NCBI GenBank assembly: GCA_965235125.1
Contig: CBDDXH010000053.1
Location: 1-7,011 of the forward strand
DNA from: Pelagilacustribacter hypolimneticus
GTDB taxonomy: Bacteria; Pseudomonadota; Alphaproteobacteria; Pelagibacterales; Pelagibacteraceae
DNA length: 7,011 nt
Direction of reading: 5' to 3'
This document shows, piece after piece, positions 5,975-7,011 of this stretch (positions are counted from its first letter, which is position 1; the number at the start of each line of letters is the position of its first letter). A program made the translations under genes and the position numbers. A model generated the notes under the pieces. The model had not been told where the DNA came from and did not search any database. It saw only the letters and a program-made list of their open reading frames with translations.

Positions 5975-6688
5975 ATGTCTTTAAGAAACATTTTTTTAAA
6001 AAATAAAATTTCTTACAAAATTTATTTAATTTATAATTTATTTATTAGACATAAAGCTTTCTTGAGACGATCAAGTTATTCGCAGTGGGGCGAAGATTTA
6101 GAAATAAATAAGTTTTTTAGAAATAAAAAAAAGGGCACATATTTAGATATTGGTTGCTTTCATCCTTTAATGTACAACAACACATGTTTGTTATATCAAA
6201 AGGGATGGGCCGGCATTAATATAGATTTAAATCAAACCACAATAGATCTTTTTAACATTCTAAGACCGAAAGATCTTAATTTATGTAAAATTATTGGAAG
6301 TAAAGAAAAAAAAATAAAAGTATATTTTGATAGCTTATTTAGCCCCATGAATACTGCAGATAAAAAATTTTATGAAAAACATAAAAAAAAGTTTTTTAAA
6401 AATAAATTTATTCGTGAAGTAGCGTCAGAAAAATTAAGCGACATATTAAATAATAATAGAATATCTAAAATAATTGATTTTATTAATATAGATGCGGAAG
6501 GGATGGATTATAAAATACTAAAACAATTAGACTTAGAAAAGCTAAAAGTAAACTTAGTAGCTATAGAAACACATTATGTTAGCGGCAAAAAAACAAACGA
6601 TTATACAAAAATTTTAAATTTTTTTAATAAATATAGTTTTTCTCTACTTAAAAGATTTGGTCCAACTACCTTATTTTGTAAAAGCTAA
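5975..6688 (+). CDS. FkbM-family SAM-dependent methyltransferase, second of a tandem pair
   Basis: The 237-residue product starts at ATG 5975, 11 bp after the first FkbM gene, and is clearly its paralogue. Shared blocks are SSYSQWGEDLEINKFF (33-48, against SYAMDGEDLAIKKY), YLDIGCFHP (56-64), NTCLLYQKGWAGINIDLN (69-86), LFNILRPKDLNL (92-103) and IDFINIDAEGMDYKIL (167-182). Motif I and the Asp-Ala-Glu-Gly block keep the main SAM-site acidic residues. The stretch that reads AVSDYNG in the first copy has become KIIGSKEKK here, and DVEGSE has become DAEGMD, so this copy has diverged and may act on a different group or be less active. An FkbM-type O-methyltransfer reaction is likely; the acceptor is unknown. 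An in-frame TTG at 5921 would overlap the upstream gene by 43 bases and is not preferred. The stop is 4 bp from the convergent YqaA-like gene. Confidence 0.82.
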   Translation: MSLRNIFLKNKISYKIYLIYNLFIRHKAFLRRSSYSQWGEDLEINKFFRNKKKGTYLDIGCFHPLMYNNTCLLYQKGWAGINIDLNQTTIDLFNILRPKDLNLCKIIGSKEKKIKVYFDSLFSPMNTADKKFYEKHKKKFFKNKFIREVASEKLSDILNNNRISKIIDFINIDAEGMDYKILKQLDLEKLKVNLVAIETHYVSGKKTNDYTKILNFFNKYSFSLLKRFGPTTLFCKS

Positions 6689-6692
6689 ATTT

Positions 6693-7011
6693 TTAAAATA
6701 AAGCTATTAAAGCTAAATATCTTAGAACTTTTCCTACACTTACTAAAATAAAAAAAATAAGAAATTTTATTTTTAAAATACCAGCTACAAATGTAAGAGG
6801 ATCTCCTACAATTGGTAGCCAACTAAATAATAAAGACCAAATTCCAAATTTTTTAAACCAAGATGAGGCTTTATCAATTTGTCTCTGATTAAAAGGAAAC
6901 CATTTTTTATTAATATGCCTCAATAAATAAAAACCTAAACACCAATTAAAAACTGCACCTAGAATATTTCCAATACTTGCACTGCTTAAAAGGGCTAGTG
7001 AATTATAATCT
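6693..7011 (-). CDS. YqaA/DedA-like (SNARE-associated) membrane protein, C-terminal part
   Basis: The frame is open from the right edge (first whole codon at 7010-7008) to TAA at 6695-6693, giving the last 105 residues. It reads DYNSLALLSS, then ASIGNILGAVFNWCLGFYLL, a basic linker with WFPFNQRQIDKASSWFKKFG, SLLFSWLPIVGDPLT, FVAGILKIKF and a final helix with VGKVLRYLAL. The motifs 'GNxLGxxxNWxLG', 'SWLPxxGDPLTxxAGxLK' and 'GKxxRY' are those of the YqaA group (COG1238) of the DedA/SNARE-associated superfamily. These are inner-membrane proteins of about 140-200 residues linked to lipid or membrane homeostasis; their transport role is not well defined. Only the N-terminal helix or so should be missing. 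A TTG at 6923 within the frame is internal, because conserved sequence continues upstream of it. It is convergent with the second FkbM gene. Confidence 0.85.
   Translation of the reverse strand, partial: DYNSLALLSSASIGNILGAVFNWCLGFYLLRHINKKWFPFNQRQIDKASSWFKKFGIWSLLFSWLPIVGDPLTFVAGILKIKFLIFFILVSVGKVLRYLALIALF

Noticed and set aside
6693..6923. Short 76-residue gene starting from TTG 6923
   Set aside because: The frame stays open to the right edge and the upstream codons encode conserved YqaA-type sequence (GNILGAVFNWCLG), so this TTG is internal.

Overview
The window looks like chromosomal DNA from a streamlined, very AT-rich alphaproteobacterium. A marine SAR11/Pelagibacterales-type organism is the best guess. 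This rests on the strong A/T bias in codons and spacers, the Lys/Asn/Ile-rich proteins, spacers of 3 to 100 bp, 1-nt overlaps, scarce Shine-Dalgarno sites, and an alphaproteobacterial-type HisN. The lineage is an inference; no rRNA or other marker is present. I see no insertion sequence, CRISPR array, tRNA or rRNA.

Left part (1-2956, all minus strand). In transcription order this reads rlmN (rRNA/tRNA adenine-C2 methyltransferase), an SMP-30/gluconolactonase-type lactonase, a uronate dehydrogenase-like NAD-dependent dehydrogenase, and the first 43 codons of a membrane protein that resembles nucleoside-recognition/GATE proteins. The dehydrogenase and lactonase genes are 3 bp apart. Together they fit an oxidative uronic-acid route: uronate to aldarolactone to aldarate. 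rlmN leads the run but is 53 bp away and has an unrelated role.

Middle part (2957-5250, plus strand). A 62-bp divergent promoter region separates rlmN from a YczE-type six-helix membrane protein. Next comes a stand-alone 155-residue winged-helix protein, then a 100-bp spacer carrying an 11-bp inverted repeat. After it lies hisN (inositol-monophosphatase-fold histidinol-phosphatase). A 44-residue two-helix membrane protein overlaps the hisN stop codon by one base.

Right part (5251-7011). Two tandem FkbM-family SAM-dependent methyltransferase genes, clearly paralogous to each other, follow on the plus strand. They are probably in the same transcription unit as hisN and the small gene. They meet, tail to tail with a 4-bp gap, the 3' end of a YqaA/DedA-like membrane protein gene whose start lies beyond the window.

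No clearly new multi-gene system can be proven here. The best leads are the uronate dehydrogenase/lactonase pair in such a small genome type, the diverging FkbM pair, the translationally coupled micro-membrane protein, and the inverted repeat between the winged-helix gene and hisN.
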